Below, piece by piece: positions 6,319 through 13,492 of a stretch of 14,561 nucleotides of DNA (its first letter is position 1; every line of letters starts with the position of its first letter). The notes under the pieces are model-generated. The model was not told the DNA's origin and searched no databases. It saw nothing but the letters and a program-made list of their open reading frames with translations. The stretch is from NCBI GenBank assembly GCA_051744365.1, contig JBNJCX010000044.1:1-14561 (forward strand). The letters run 5' to 3'. Made by a program: the position numbers and the translations under genes. The stretch is from Gudongella sp051744365. Its GTDB lineage: Bacteria; Bacillota; Clostridia; Tissierellales; Tissierellaceae.

Positions 6319-6645
6319 CTAAATCTTAATATGCTGCTCCACATCCAGAACAAACACCGTTGCTCCACCTACCTTGACCTCAAGGGGATAAGGTATATAA
6401 GTGTCCCCGGGCATTGTTACAGTTAAAAGTGAAGTGGTAATCTCCCTGGTCTTACAGTTCTTCTCAATAATAGCTATGACTTCGTCTACCTGCTTATCAT
6501 CCACACCACTTAGCAGCGTAGTGTTTCCAGCCTTAAGAAACCCACCGGTGGAGGCCAGCTTTGTTACCCTGTAATCTTTTTCATTAAGCTCTGTTATAAC
6601 ATTCTGCGCATCCTGGTCCTGAACTATTGCTACCAATAATTTCAT
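6319..6645 (-). CDS. darA: Cyclic di-AMP receptor DarA (PII-like)
   Basis: A 108-residue PII-like signalling protein, the counterpart of B. subtilis YaaQ/DarA and staphylococcal PstA (about 109 residues). RVTKLASTGGFLKAGNTT at 26-43 is the diagnostic nucleotide-binding stretch, and YPLEVKVGGATVFVLDV at 86-102 is the conserved C-terminal strand. It forms trimers in the known relatives. Its ATG overlaps the tmk stop codon (ATGA), and GGAGGAGAAGAG is the ribosome binding site, so the two are tightly coupled. A shorter paralog follows after 10 nt. Confidence 0.93.
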   Translation of the reverse strand: MKLLVAIVQDQDAQNVITELNEKDYRVTKLASTGGFLKAGNTTLLSGVDDKQVDEVIAIIEKNCKTREITTSLLTVTMPGDTYIPYPLEVKVGGATVFVLDVEQHIKI

Positions 6646-7283
6646 CTCTTCTCCTCCTTGAATCTCAAAAGGTCATCAATCGCCTGGATAGTCTGCTTGT
6701 AAACTTCGTCAATGGGTTTTGAAGCATCTATCACTGTGATGTTTTTTGGATATTTGTCCAGGAGGGTCATATAGCCCTCATAGACTCCTCGGTGGAACAT
6801 TCCTCCCTCGGCTTCCAGCCTGTCGCCGCCTTCTTTTGTCTTTCTTAAGAGGGTCACCTCCGGGTCCACATGGAAAAACAGGATCAGATCGGGATAAATT
6901 CCCCTTAGGCCAAATTCATTTATGCTCTTTACCTCTTCAATTCCAAGACCTCTCCCCACTCCCTGGTAAGCAAGGCTTGATAGAAGAAATCTGTCACATA
7001 CTACTGTTTTACCTTTTTCCAACGCAGGTAAAATCTTTTCATGGACATGCTGGGCTCTGGATGCCGCAAAAAGAAGAGCCTCTGTCTCTGGTCCCATATT
7101 GGCATTGTCCCTGTCGACTATAAGGTGCCTTATTTTCTCTCCAATTTCGGTACCTCCTGGTTCTCGGGTGACTATGTGTTCAATCTTATGCTCCATCAGG
7201 TATTGATTGATAAGATTCATCATAGTTGATTTCCCGGATCCGTCTGGTCCCTCCAGTGCTATAAATTTGCCCCTCATATCCAT
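6642..7283 (-). CDS. tmk: Thymidylate kinase
   Basis: A 213-residue enzyme phosphorylating dTMP to dTDP for DNA synthesis. GPDGSGKST at residues 12-20 is the P-loop, TREPGGT (39-45) the DR(E)P-type motif, CDRF (96-99) the nucleotide-binding DR, and RKTKEGGDRLEAEG (147-160) the lid. The start may be the ATG at 7283 or the one at 7277: AAGGAG sits only 3 nt before the first and 9 nt before the second, so 7277 (MRGKFIALEG) is at least as likely. It starts 7 nt after the decarboxylase stop, and its ribosome binding site overlaps that stop. Confidence 0.95.
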   Translation of the reverse strand: MDMRGKFIALEGPDGSGKSTMMNLINQYLMEHKIEHIVTREPGGTEIGEKIRHLIVDRDNANMGPETEALLFAASRAQHVHEKILPALEKGKTVVCDRFLLSSLAYQGVGRGLGIEEVKSINEFGLRGIYPDLILFFHVDPEVTLLRKTKEGGDRLEAEGGMFHRGVYEGYMTLLDKYPKNITVIDASKPIDEVYKQTIQAIDDLLRFKEEKR

Positions 7284-7290
7284 CAGCTCC

Positions 7291-8703
7291 TTATTCTGTT
7301 ACTACTATATAATCCTTATTATACCCCATCAAACCTACGATATCCATACCGTTGTCCATAAGGAAAATAAGATGCTCGTAGATTTCCTGGGTAATTTCCT
7401 CTCCCGGAACAAGCAATGGAGTTCCTGGTGGATACGGAATTATGGGTGCTGCGGATACTCTTCCGATGGAATCAGTGAGCTTTATCTGCTCCTTCTTGCT
7501 GTAGTATGCATCTGAAGGTCTCATTATAATCTTTGGCTTCGGCATTTCTATATTGACCCAGTTTATTTCCTCATATGGTGCTTTCTTTGAAATGTCCTCC
7601 AATGCCTTGATTATGATTTCAAAGTCTTCCTCAGTGTTCATAACACTTGTAAGAATCAACGCATAATAGAAATCCGACATTTCAATTCTTATGTTGTAGT
7701 CTTTCAGAAGCATTTTCTTTAGAACCGTCCCTCTGATACCATCGATATTTATAAGGATTTTAGTGTTGTCCTTGTCAAAAATAGTTACATCCTCTGGGTC
7801 TCCTGTAAACACCTCAACCCTAGGTATTTTATTTAGCCTCTCGATTACCTCATCAATCTTCCTTATACTCCAGTCCAGTCTTTCCCTGCCTTCCCCATCC
7901 ATATAAGCTGTCGCTATCTCATTTGAAAGGGTAAAAAGATATGACGGGCTGGATGTGGTATAAAGCTGATACCTGTCTCTAAGCTTATTTAGATCAACTC
8001 TGTCTGATCCCACGTGAATCATTGATGTCTGAGTAAAGCTCGGCAGTGTCTTGTGTGTAGAATGTATTACAATGTCGGCTCCCGCTTGGAGAGCTGGCAT
8101 CGGCAATTTATCTGAAAATGTCATATGGGGACCATGGGCCTCGTCTACCATAAGGATTTTGTTGTGCTTATGGACTATTTCTGCAATTGTCTTTACATCA
8201 GAACATACTCCGTAATAGTTTGGATATGTCATAACAACAGCCTTGATTTCAGGATTCTCCGTAAGAGCCCTGTCGATATCCTCAGGATAAAGCCCTGTCA
8301 GTACATTGTGATTTTCATTGTAATTCGGATATACATATACTGGTTGAATCCTGTTTAGGATCAAGGCATTGTAAACTGCCTTATGACAATTCCTCTGAAT
8401 CAAAACCTTGTCACCTGGCTTGGTAATAGTTGCCAGAGCAATATATATACTGCCTGTAGATCCGTTGACTCCGTAGTAAGTGGCTTTTGCTCCATAGACC
8501 TTTGCAGCATTTTCCTGGGACTCCTTTATAATACCCCTTGGTTCCAGAAGGTAGTCCATGCCTTCAGTCTCCGTAGTGTCTATATAGGGTATGTAGTCTC
8601 CCCATTTTATCAGTGTATTCTTTCCCTTGTGCCCTGGCATATGGAAGTAGGTACTGTTTTCTTCCATTAGGTTCTTAAGCGCTTCCAATACAGGTGTTTT
8701 CAT
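7291..8703 (-). CDS. Orn/Lys/Arg decarboxylase family protein (YaaO type)
   Basis: A 470-residue PLP enzyme of the bacterial ornithine/lysine/arginine decarboxylase fold, the short form lacking the N-terminal wing domain. Key parts are FHMPGHKG (20-27), VDEAHGPH (186-193, with the cofactor-contacting Asp187 and His190), and HSTHKTL (214-220), whose Lys218 should form the Schiff base with PLP. The C-terminal domain includes PIIPYPPGTPLLVPGE. Substrate choice (arginine, lysine or ornithine) cannot be read from the sequence. It heads the tmk-holB operon, as yaaO does in B. subtilis. GGGAGG lies 14 nt before the ATG, which is unusually far. Confidence 0.88.
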   Translation of the reverse strand: MKTPVLEALKNLMEENSTYFHMPGHKGKNTLIKWGDYIPYIDTTETEGMDYLLEPRGIIKESQENAAKVYGAKATYYGVNGSTGSIYIALATITKPGDKVLIQRNCHKAVYNALILNRIQPVYVYPNYNENHNVLTGLYPEDIDRALTENPEIKAVVMTYPNYYGVCSDVKTIAEIVHKHNKILMVDEAHGPHMTFSDKLPMPALQAGADIVIHSTHKTLPSFTQTSMIHVGSDRVDLNKLRDRYQLYTTSSPSYLFTLSNEIATAYMDGEGRERLDWSIRKIDEVIERLNKIPRVEVFTGDPEDVTIFDKDNTKILINIDGIRGTVLKKMLLKDYNIRIEMSDFYYALILTSVMNTEEDFEIIIKALEDISKKAPYEEINWVNIEMPKPKIIMRPSDAYYSKKEQIKLTDSIGRVSAAPIIPYPPGTPLLVPGEEITQEIYEHLIFLMDNGMDIVGLMGYNKDYIVVTE

Positions 8704-8750
8704 TGTATATTGATCAACCTCCCAAAATCTATAGTGTGAATAACGTAATT

Positions 8751-8779
8751 ATTATAACTTAACTCACAATATAAGTAAA
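8751..8779 (-). promoter_or_regulatory. Promoter of the decarboxylase-tmk-holB-ricT operon
   Basis: On the minus strand TTTACT (8779-8774) and a perfect TATAAT (8756-8751) are separated by 17 nt. They lie about 48 nt upstream of the decarboxylase ATG. No terminator or promoter is apparent between the genes from here to ricT, so this is likely the main operon promoter. Confidence 0.65.
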
Positions 8780-8830
8780 CTATTTTTTTACTATTTGTAA
8801 ACTTTTGGCCATCAAATTAAAGGTCCATTT

Positions 8831-9805
8831 TTATATAACTATTGAAATCTTCTCACCGCAACGCTTGCAATGACTATTTTCCAATCCGACAACCTTGGTT
8901 TCAGGATATCGTCTTACCAGAGTATTTCTGCAATTTGGGCAGAGTGTATCATTGTCTATTCCCCAGACATTTCCGATATACACGTAATTAAGGTGCTCCC
9001 AGGCGATGTTTCTAAGTTTCTCCAAGGTTTCCACCTTTGTGGGTGGATTGTCCATCTTGTAGTGAGGAAAATATCTGCTCAGATGCAGAGGTATATTTCT
9101 GTCAATGTCCGCAATAAATGAAGCCATCCTTTCCATCTCATCCTCTGAGCTGTTTTCACCGTCTATTACCAGATTTGTTATCTCTACATGTGTCATTCTG
9201 GCTGCAATCTCAATGGTTTCTAGCACCGGGTCAAGTCTTCCCTTGCAAAGGGTCTTATAATAATCCTGGCTCATGGACTTAAGATCTATGTTCATGGCAT
9301 CTATGTATGGCAATAGCTCCTCCAGTGGCTCTCTGTTAAGAAAGCCGTTTGTAACAAGTATATTCTTCTTTCCCTCTTTTCTCACTTCCTTTGCCAGGTC
9401 AAGGACCATCTCGTAGTAAATGGATGGTTCATTGTAGGTATAGGCAATTCCGATTGAATCATTGAGATTGGAAAGCTCCATAATCTGGGAATTATCCATC
9501 TGGATGTACATGCTGGCATCCTCTACAATCTGCCAGTTCTGGCAGAAGGCACACCTAAAGTTGCAGCCGAAGGTTCCAAAAGAGAATACTGTACTTCCCG
9601 GATAAAAATGAAACAGTGGCTTTTTTTCAATCGGATCAAAGCCATAGGAAGTTACCTTGCCGTAATTAAGTGTGTACAGCTTCCCATCTATATTCTTTCT
9701 GGCCATGCATCTGCCGATCTCTCCCTCTGAAAGCTTGCAATAGTGAGGACAGAGAACACAGTAGACGTACCCGTTGTCATTTGTATAGAACAATGCTTCC
9801 TTCAT
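8831..9805 (-). CDS. amrS: AmmeMemoRadiSam system radical SAM enzyme
   Basis: A 324-residue radical SAM protein. GCNFRCAFCQNW at 80-91 carries the CxxxCxxC cluster motif (Cys81, 85, 88). An N-terminal set Cys16, 19, 23 and 33 (CVLCPHYCKL... GRC) and a C-terminal CPNC...CKRC pair suggest extra metal sites. YTYNEPSIYYEM and VTNGFLNREPLEELLPYIDA are typical of this PflA-like family. The neighbouring gene encodes the MEMO and AMMECR1 partners, the hallmark set for which the system is named. The reaction catalysed is not established to my knowledge. AAAGGAG precedes the ATG by 9 nt, and the gap to the partner gene is 15 nt. Confidence 0.92.
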   Translation of the reverse strand: MKEALFYTNDNGYVYCVLCPHYCKLSEGEIGRCMARKNIDGKLYTLNYGKVTSYGFDPIEKKPLFHFYPGSTVFSFGTFGCNFRCAFCQNWQIVEDASMYIQMDNSQIMELSNLNDSIGIAYTYNEPSIYYEMVLDLAKEVRKEGKKNILVTNGFLNREPLEELLPYIDAMNIDLKSMSQDYYKTLCKGRLDPVLETIEIAARMTHVEITNLVIDGENSSEDEMERMASFIADIDRNIPLHLSRYFPHYKMDNPPTKVETLEKLRNIAWEHLNYVYIGNVWGIDNDTLCPNCRNTLVRRYPETKVVGLENSHCKRCGEKISIVI

Positions 9806-9820
9806 CTATCTCAGCTCCTT

Positions 9821-11224
9821 TTAGTGGCGGACTACCTTGAAACGTTCAATTGAATAATCTTCATCAGGGTCAATTCCCGCCTTGTTTAGCGCTATTCTCA
9901 GCTGCTCCCCTACAGTGTCGACCCCTTCAAGTTTAGGCAAGAGCAAGCCTGTCTTATACCCTTTTTTAACTATTACCCCAAAATTTAGCGGGTCTAACTG
10001 GGATACATCCTCCACTGGCTCAGGCTTCTGGAGTACATCCACTGAATATACCAGTGAAGGGAGCTCATCCTCCTCTACACTGGCAAATCTGGGGTCCCTT
10101 GTTCCTGCCTGTACACTGTAGTATATTATTTCCTCAGCAAGGCTCCCTCTTGTTGCTTCTGTAGCTCCGATACATCCCCTCAGTGAGCCGTCTTTCTTTA
10201 TAGATACAAACACAGGATGTCTCTCCTTTGTAAGCTCCTCAGGCAGATCCTCCGGCACCTTCATAAGCTTACCTGTTCTTATGTAGTACTCGAGGCTTTC
10301 CCTGGCAAGCCTTACAAAATCATCCTCTCCTTCTCTTCTCTTTTCAAGGTGTTGTTTTTGCCTCTTTTCGATTTCAGATGTCAGGTCAATACCCGATTCG
10401 CCAATAGGTTGGAAGATGGCAGTCCCGTAGCCCACACCAAAGGGTCCCTCATATGAAAGTACCTGTGTGCTTATCCTGTAGCCTGAAATTATCCCTACCA
10501 GAATCTGGAGAGATCTTAACCCGCATTCCCCGGCCTTTTCCGCAAGCTCCAAAGGGAATCCAGCTATTTCAGAGAGATTTGCCTCCCTTACCGCCTCCAT
10601 AATTCTCCTGTCAAACTCCGGGCCTTCCTCCACATAGCTATATGGACCTGAGTCCTTCAGTCTGTGGGAAAGATCTCCACTGGCTATGACACAGACCTCA
10701 TCCTTCCCGGACTTAATGGCCTCATGGATGACTTTTCCGAAGTGATGAAGCTCACCTGGGGACAAAAGTCCATAGGTTATGGGGATAACTTTGAAATCGC
10801 TGTAGTACTTATCCACAAAGTGCAAAGGCACCAACACCCCGTGGTCCAACTTGCCATCTAGCCCGTATCTTTTATTCATTTCCCTTGTCATCTGAGCCAG
10901 TGATATCCCATTTTCAAGACTATCCTTCACAATCTGGTAGGTAAGCTCCAGGTTGTTTTCATAGGAATAACTCAACTCACCATGCCCAAAGGTTCCAAAG
11001 TCTCCCTTCAGATTTTCCTCCATGGCGATGGAGTGGGCATCGGAGAATAAAGGCCCATGGGGAGTAATCACAATTATTGTTGACGGCTCTTTTTCGGCAA
11101 TATCCCTGCCTATTTCCTCCATTGCCTGGAGAGTATCTCTTGCATCCATTTCCCGTCCTTCTCCTATTTCATGTATAAGGATAGGTGGATGTGGTGTAAG
11201 GTATGCTGATAACAATCTTCCCAT
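9821..11224 (-). CDS. AmmeMemoRadiSam system fused protein B-A (MEMO-AMMECR1)
   Basis: A 467-residue two-domain protein. Residues 1 to ~275 are a MEMO/class III extradiol dioxygenase-like domain with YLTPHPPILI (His12), TPHGPLF (His56), DHGVLVPL (His128) and ASGDLSHR (His187) as metal-site candidates. Residues ~300-467 are an AMMECR1 domain with RGCIG (349-353), AGTRDPRF and the LVYSVDVL strand. In many genomes these are separate genes (proteins B and A). The ATG at 11224 is chosen because GGAGGAGGG lies just upstream; the frame is open to 11269 but that part overlaps the L25 terminator. It pairs with the radical SAM gene 15 nt downstream. Function is unknown beyond the shared system. Confidence 0.92.
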   Translation of the reverse strand: MGRLLSAYLTPHPPILIHEIGEGREMDARDTLQAMEEIGRDIAEKEPSTIIVITPHGPLFSDAHSIAMEENLKGDFGTFGHGELSYSYENNLELTYQIVKDSLENGISLAQMTREMNKRYGLDGKLDHGVLVPLHFVDKYYSDFKVIPITYGLLSPGELHHFGKVIHEAIKSGKDEVCVIASGDLSHRLKDSGPYSYVEEGPEFDRRIMEAVREANLSEIAGFPLELAEKAGECGLRSLQILVGIISGYRISTQVLSYEGPFGVGYGTAIFQPIGESGIDLTSEIEKRQKQHLEKRREGEDDFVRLARESLEYYIRTGKLMKVPEDLPEELTKERHPVFVSIKKDGSLRGCIGATEATRGSLAEEIIYYSVQAGTRDPRFASVEEDELPSLVYSVDVLQKPEPVEDVSQLDPLNFGVIVKKGYKTGLLLPKLEGVDTVGEQLRIALNKAGIDPDEDYSIERFKVVRH

Positions 11225-11250
11225 AATATCCCTCCTCCAAAATATTGTGC

Positions 11251-11278
11251 AAAAAAAAGACAGACACAATCGTCTGTC
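11251..11278 (-). terminator. Rho-independent terminator of the L25 gene
   Basis: On the minus strand GACAGAC pairs with GTCTGTC across a 6-nt loop (GATTGT) and is followed by eight U. It starts 12 nt past the L25 stop codon. Its U-run ends 26 nt before the MEMO-AMMECR1 start, so it separates or attenuates the downstream pair. Confidence 0.92.
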
Positions 11279-11289
11279 CCTGTTTTTTA

Positions 11290-11931
11290 TTACTCTTTGT
11301 CTTCTTCCTCATCTTCACCAATAACCGGTACAGACATTGGTTCTTCCTCTTCTTCTTCCTCTTCCTCTTCCTCAATAGTCGGTTCGTTAAGAGTACAGAT
11401 TATTGATTCAGGATCTGTTATAACTTCAACATTTTCCTCATTCATTATATCAAGGTCCTTGACATAAAGCGGAGTCTCATAGTCCATCTCGGATACATCT
11501 ATTCCAACAGACTCAGGAATATCTCCTGGCAGACACTCAATCTCTATGGTATCAAGCATCTGCATAAGTACTGATGGCTGAATCTTGATGCTGTCCCTGT
11601 GTAGAAGATGCACGGGAATAGTTATCTTTATCTTCTGCTTCATATCAAGCTTCTGGAAGTCTACATGAATAACATCTCCCTTTACGGGATCCCTCTGTAC
11701 TGACTTTACTATAACAGGAAGAATGTCACCATCAATCTCAAGTTCCATAAGTGATGATGTGCTTACTTTTCTGAATATCTTTACAAAATCAATTTGGTCA
11801 ACCTTGACATGCTTTGTCTCTTCACCTTTGCTGTAAACGATGCCTGGCACCATTTTTTCTCTTCTCATTTTTTTTGCATTGCTTGAACCGATCTCCTCTC
11901 TTGGAGCGGCCAGCAGTCTTTTCTCACTCAT
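11290..11931 (-). CDS. rplY: 50S ribosomal protein L25/CTC family
   Basis: A 213-residue long-form L25 (TL5/CTC) protein that binds 5S rRNA. The N-terminal L25 domain (about 1-95) includes NAKKMRREKMVPGIVYSKGE and VKSVQRDPVKGDVIHVDFQK. The C-terminal TL5 beta domain follows to ~180. The tail is strongly acidic, with 11 consecutive Glu and a DEEEDKE end. AGGAGGT precedes the ATG by 8 nt. It is 77 nt downstream of the selenoprotein gene and ends in a strong terminator. A possible own promoter lies in that gap. In B. subtilis the CTC form is a general stress protein. Confidence 0.93.
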   Translation of the reverse strand: MSEKRLLAAPREEIGSSNAKKMRREKMVPGIVYSKGEETKHVKVDQIDFVKIFRKVSTSSLMELEIDGDILPVIVKSVQRDPVKGDVIHVDFQKLDMKQKIKITIPVHLLHRDSIKIQPSVLMQMLDTIEIECLPGDIPESVGIDVSEMDYETPLYVKDLDIMNEENVEVITDPESIICTLNEPTIEEEEEEEEEEEPMSVPVIGEDEEEDKE

Positions 11932-11955
11932 ACACGAATACCTCCTGGTTTTCTT

Positions 11956-11985
11956 ATTTTATAAATCATTTTTACCCTAAAACAA
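11956..11985 (-). promoter_or_regulatory. Weak candidate L25 promoter
   Basis: TTGTTT (11985-11980) and TAAAAT (11961-11956) are 18 nt apart on the minus strand, ~25 nt before the L25 start. The -10 is good and the -35 poor. L25 may instead be read through from the yibE/F-selenoprotein transcript, as no terminator is seen in the gap. Confidence 0.3.
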
Positions 11986-12008
11986 ACGGACACAATCATA
12001 TTTCTGGG

Positions 12009-12299
12009 CTAGTAGCGGATACCCTTGGCGTTAAGGCTCTTTGCAAAAATATAGTTGCTGAGGGTGATTTCCACCTTTCCATCAGGTATTCTCATACCCT
12101 TCATAAGATATACATTGATTCCGTTATGGTTATGGATATCATAGCGCGTTGTATCTCCTGGATTTCCTATCCTGACCGATAGTTGATTTGTCTGACATCA
12201 ACCGGATTTCACAGGAACTATCGCCACTGTTACATCTGTCTCTCCATTGGCCTTGCCCTTTATATGGTCCCTGGCTTTGTCTGTAACTGTTACCTTCAT
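12009..12299 (-). CDS. Small Sec-Cys (CC/Se motif, HesB-like) selenoprotein with in-frame TGA
   Basis: A 96-residue gene read as MKVTVTDKARDHIKGKANGE, then TDVTVAIVPVKSG, then TGA (12200-12198, codon 34), then CQTNQLSVRIG and on to NYIFAKSLNAKGIRY and a TAG stop at 12011-12009. The frame is intact on both sides of the TGA, and the next codon is Cys, giving Sec34-Cys35. A 5-bp hairpin with loop GGUCAG follows at a suitable distance (separate entry). AGAGGTGA is a good ribosome binding site, and the ATG is 5 nt after the yibE/F stop, so the two are co-transcribed. I recall a small family with this DKARDYI...SG(U/C)C pattern, annotated as CC/Se motif or HesB-like; its biochemical role is unknown to me. 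The alternative is a pseudogene with one nonsense change, which I consider less likely. It implies selA, selB, selC and selD elsewhere in the genome. Confidence 0.85.
12167..12182 (-). promoter_or_regulatory. Bacterial SECIS-like hairpin
   Basis: On the minus strand CUAUC (12182-12178) and GAUAG (12171-12167) form a perfect 5-bp stem with a 6-nt loop, GGUCAG. The stem starts 15 nt and the loop 20 nt after the UGA. A G at the start of the loop and this spacing fit the general bacterial SECIS pattern, and GGUC also occurs in the loop of the E. coli fdhF SECIS as I recall it. It would recruit SelB for Sec insertion. Confidence 0.75.
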
Positions 12300-12304
12300 C
12301 TAAT

Positions 12305-13432
12305 TCACCTCTCTGCATCGAATTTATTCTTGGAAGTCCTGCTCTTTTTTGTATAATAGCTGGCTATCATTGCCGTCAAGGGAATAGTCAGTACCAGGCC
12401 TATGCTTCCTGAAAGGGATCTTACAATCTCTGTTGCAATTACATCCATATTGAATACCTGGCTAAGCTCTGTTTCATATGCCATAAAGAGCAGCAGCATC
12501 GGTATGGATGTTCCCATGTAGGCAAGAATCAGCGTGTTCACCATGGTTCCCATGACATCCTTCCCAACATTCATTCCTGAACGGAAGAGTCTCCTTTGGG
12601 TCAGGTTGGGATTTGCCTTATGAATTTCATCTATTGCTGATGCAATTGATATTCCAACATCCATTGCTGCACCCAGTGCACCCATTATAATTCCCGCAAA
12701 TAGAAGATGCCTGAAATTAAACTCTATTCCCTGTGGAATATACAAAAGCATTGTCGCCTCTTCAGCTGAAAGTCCTGTAAGGTTTGCCTGATTTCCCACT
12801 ACAAATGATATTACTCCTGCCACAATAACCCCTATGGAAGTCCCGGCAATTGCTGAAATTGACTTGTGGTTAATCCCTGAAACCAGGAATATGGTAATAA
12901 CTGTGACAAAAACCGCAGTTGCTACACTTACAAGTATCGGGTTTACCCCCTGAAGTATCAACGGAAGCATAACGAAGAGTACTGCCGATATGGTTATTCC
13001 AAGGGATATCAGTGATTTAATGCCTTTGGACCTTCCAATGAAGACAATAAGAATCATAAATGTCGCCAATAGGTATATTATACTGTCAATTCTGTAGTAA
13101 TCAGAAATATATACATTATAATCTCCATCCGGGTATTCCTCAATCATAAGGGATACCTTCTGCCCTTCCTTTACGATTATATCATAATATGCATGATCTG
13201 ACAGTACGTTTTCAATATCGACAATCTCATCCTTATATTTCCCAGAGTCTATCCTTACGGTTACATACTGCACACTTAAAAAATCTTCCGGTCTCTCTTC
13301 TATCTCCGATGCCTGAAGCACTGTCCCCTTGGTTGTCAGATTGATAAATTCCGTTTCCATATCAGCTGCAATGGAAGTATTGCCGGCGATCAAAATTATT
13401 GCCAATAATAACAGCGATAATATTTTTTTCAT
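12305..13432 (-). CDS. YibE/F family multi-pass membrane protein
   Basis: A 375-residue membrane protein. Residues 1-22 are a signal-like hydrophobic segment (KKILSLLLLAIILIAG), 23-115 an extracytoplasmic domain rich in acidic residues, and from ~117 onward about seven or eight hydrophobic helices. Conserved-looking cytoplasmic segments include GALGAAMDVGISIASAIDEI and GMNVGKDVMGTMVNTLILAY, the recognisable YibE/F core. The function of the family is unknown; transport has been suggested. The ATG at 13432 is chosen for its AAAGGAG site; the longer frame to 13483 crosses a strong hairpin. It is followed after 5 nt by the selenoprotein gene and preceded by another membrane protein gene. Confidence 0.88.
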   Translation of the reverse strand: MKKILSLLLLAIILIAGNTSIAADMETEFINLTTKGTVLQASEIEERPEDFLSVQYVTVRIDSGKYKDEIVDIENVLSDHAYYDIIVKEGQKVSLMIEEYPDGDYNVYISDYYRIDSIIYLLATFMILIVFIGRSKGIKSLISLGITISAVLFVMLPLILQGVNPILVSVATAVFVTVITIFLVSGINHKSISAIAGTSIGVIVAGVISFVVGNQANLTGLSAEEATMLLYIPQGIEFNFRHLLFAGIIMGALGAAMDVGISIASAIDEIHKANPNLTQRRLFRSGMNVGKDVMGTMVNTLILAYMGTSIPMLLLFMAYETELSQVFNMDVIATEIVRSLSGSIGLVLTIPLTAMIASYYTKKSRTSKNKFDAER

Positions 13433-13445
13433 GGGTTCTCCTTTC

Positions 13446-13480
13446 ATAACAAAGGAAGGACATAGCCCTTCCTTTGTTAT
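13446..13480 (-). other. 14-bp perfect hairpin between the membrane protein genes
   Basis: ATAACAAAGGAAGG (13446-13459) pairs with CCTTCCTTTGTTAT (13467-13480), leaving a 7-nt loop. On the minus-strand mRNA it lies between the upstream gene's stop (13493) and the AAAGGAG ribosome binding site of yibE/F (13444-13438), which it abuts. No U-run follows, so it is not a standard terminator. It may be a processing or stabilising element, a terminator helped by other factors, or a translation modulator. Confidence 0.7.
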
Positions 13481-13492
13481 CAATATGTGATT

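Noticed and set aside
6309..6368. N-terminal extension of the short DarA paralog
   Set aside because: It overlaps the upstream darA gene; the internal ATG at 6308 has a clear AGGGGGA site and aligns with the paralog's start.
11225..11375. N-terminal extension of MEMO-AMMECR1 and the small overlapping lysine-rich frame
   Set aside because: Both cross the L25 terminator or the L25 Glu-rich tail in another frame; the ATG at 11224 has a strong ribosome binding site.
12009..12299. Reading 12198-12200 as a true stop and the interval as a pseudogene or empty intergenic region
   Set aside because: The frame is otherwise intact to a natural stop, has a good ribosome binding site, places TGA next to a Cys codon, and has a SECIS-like hairpin at the right distance.
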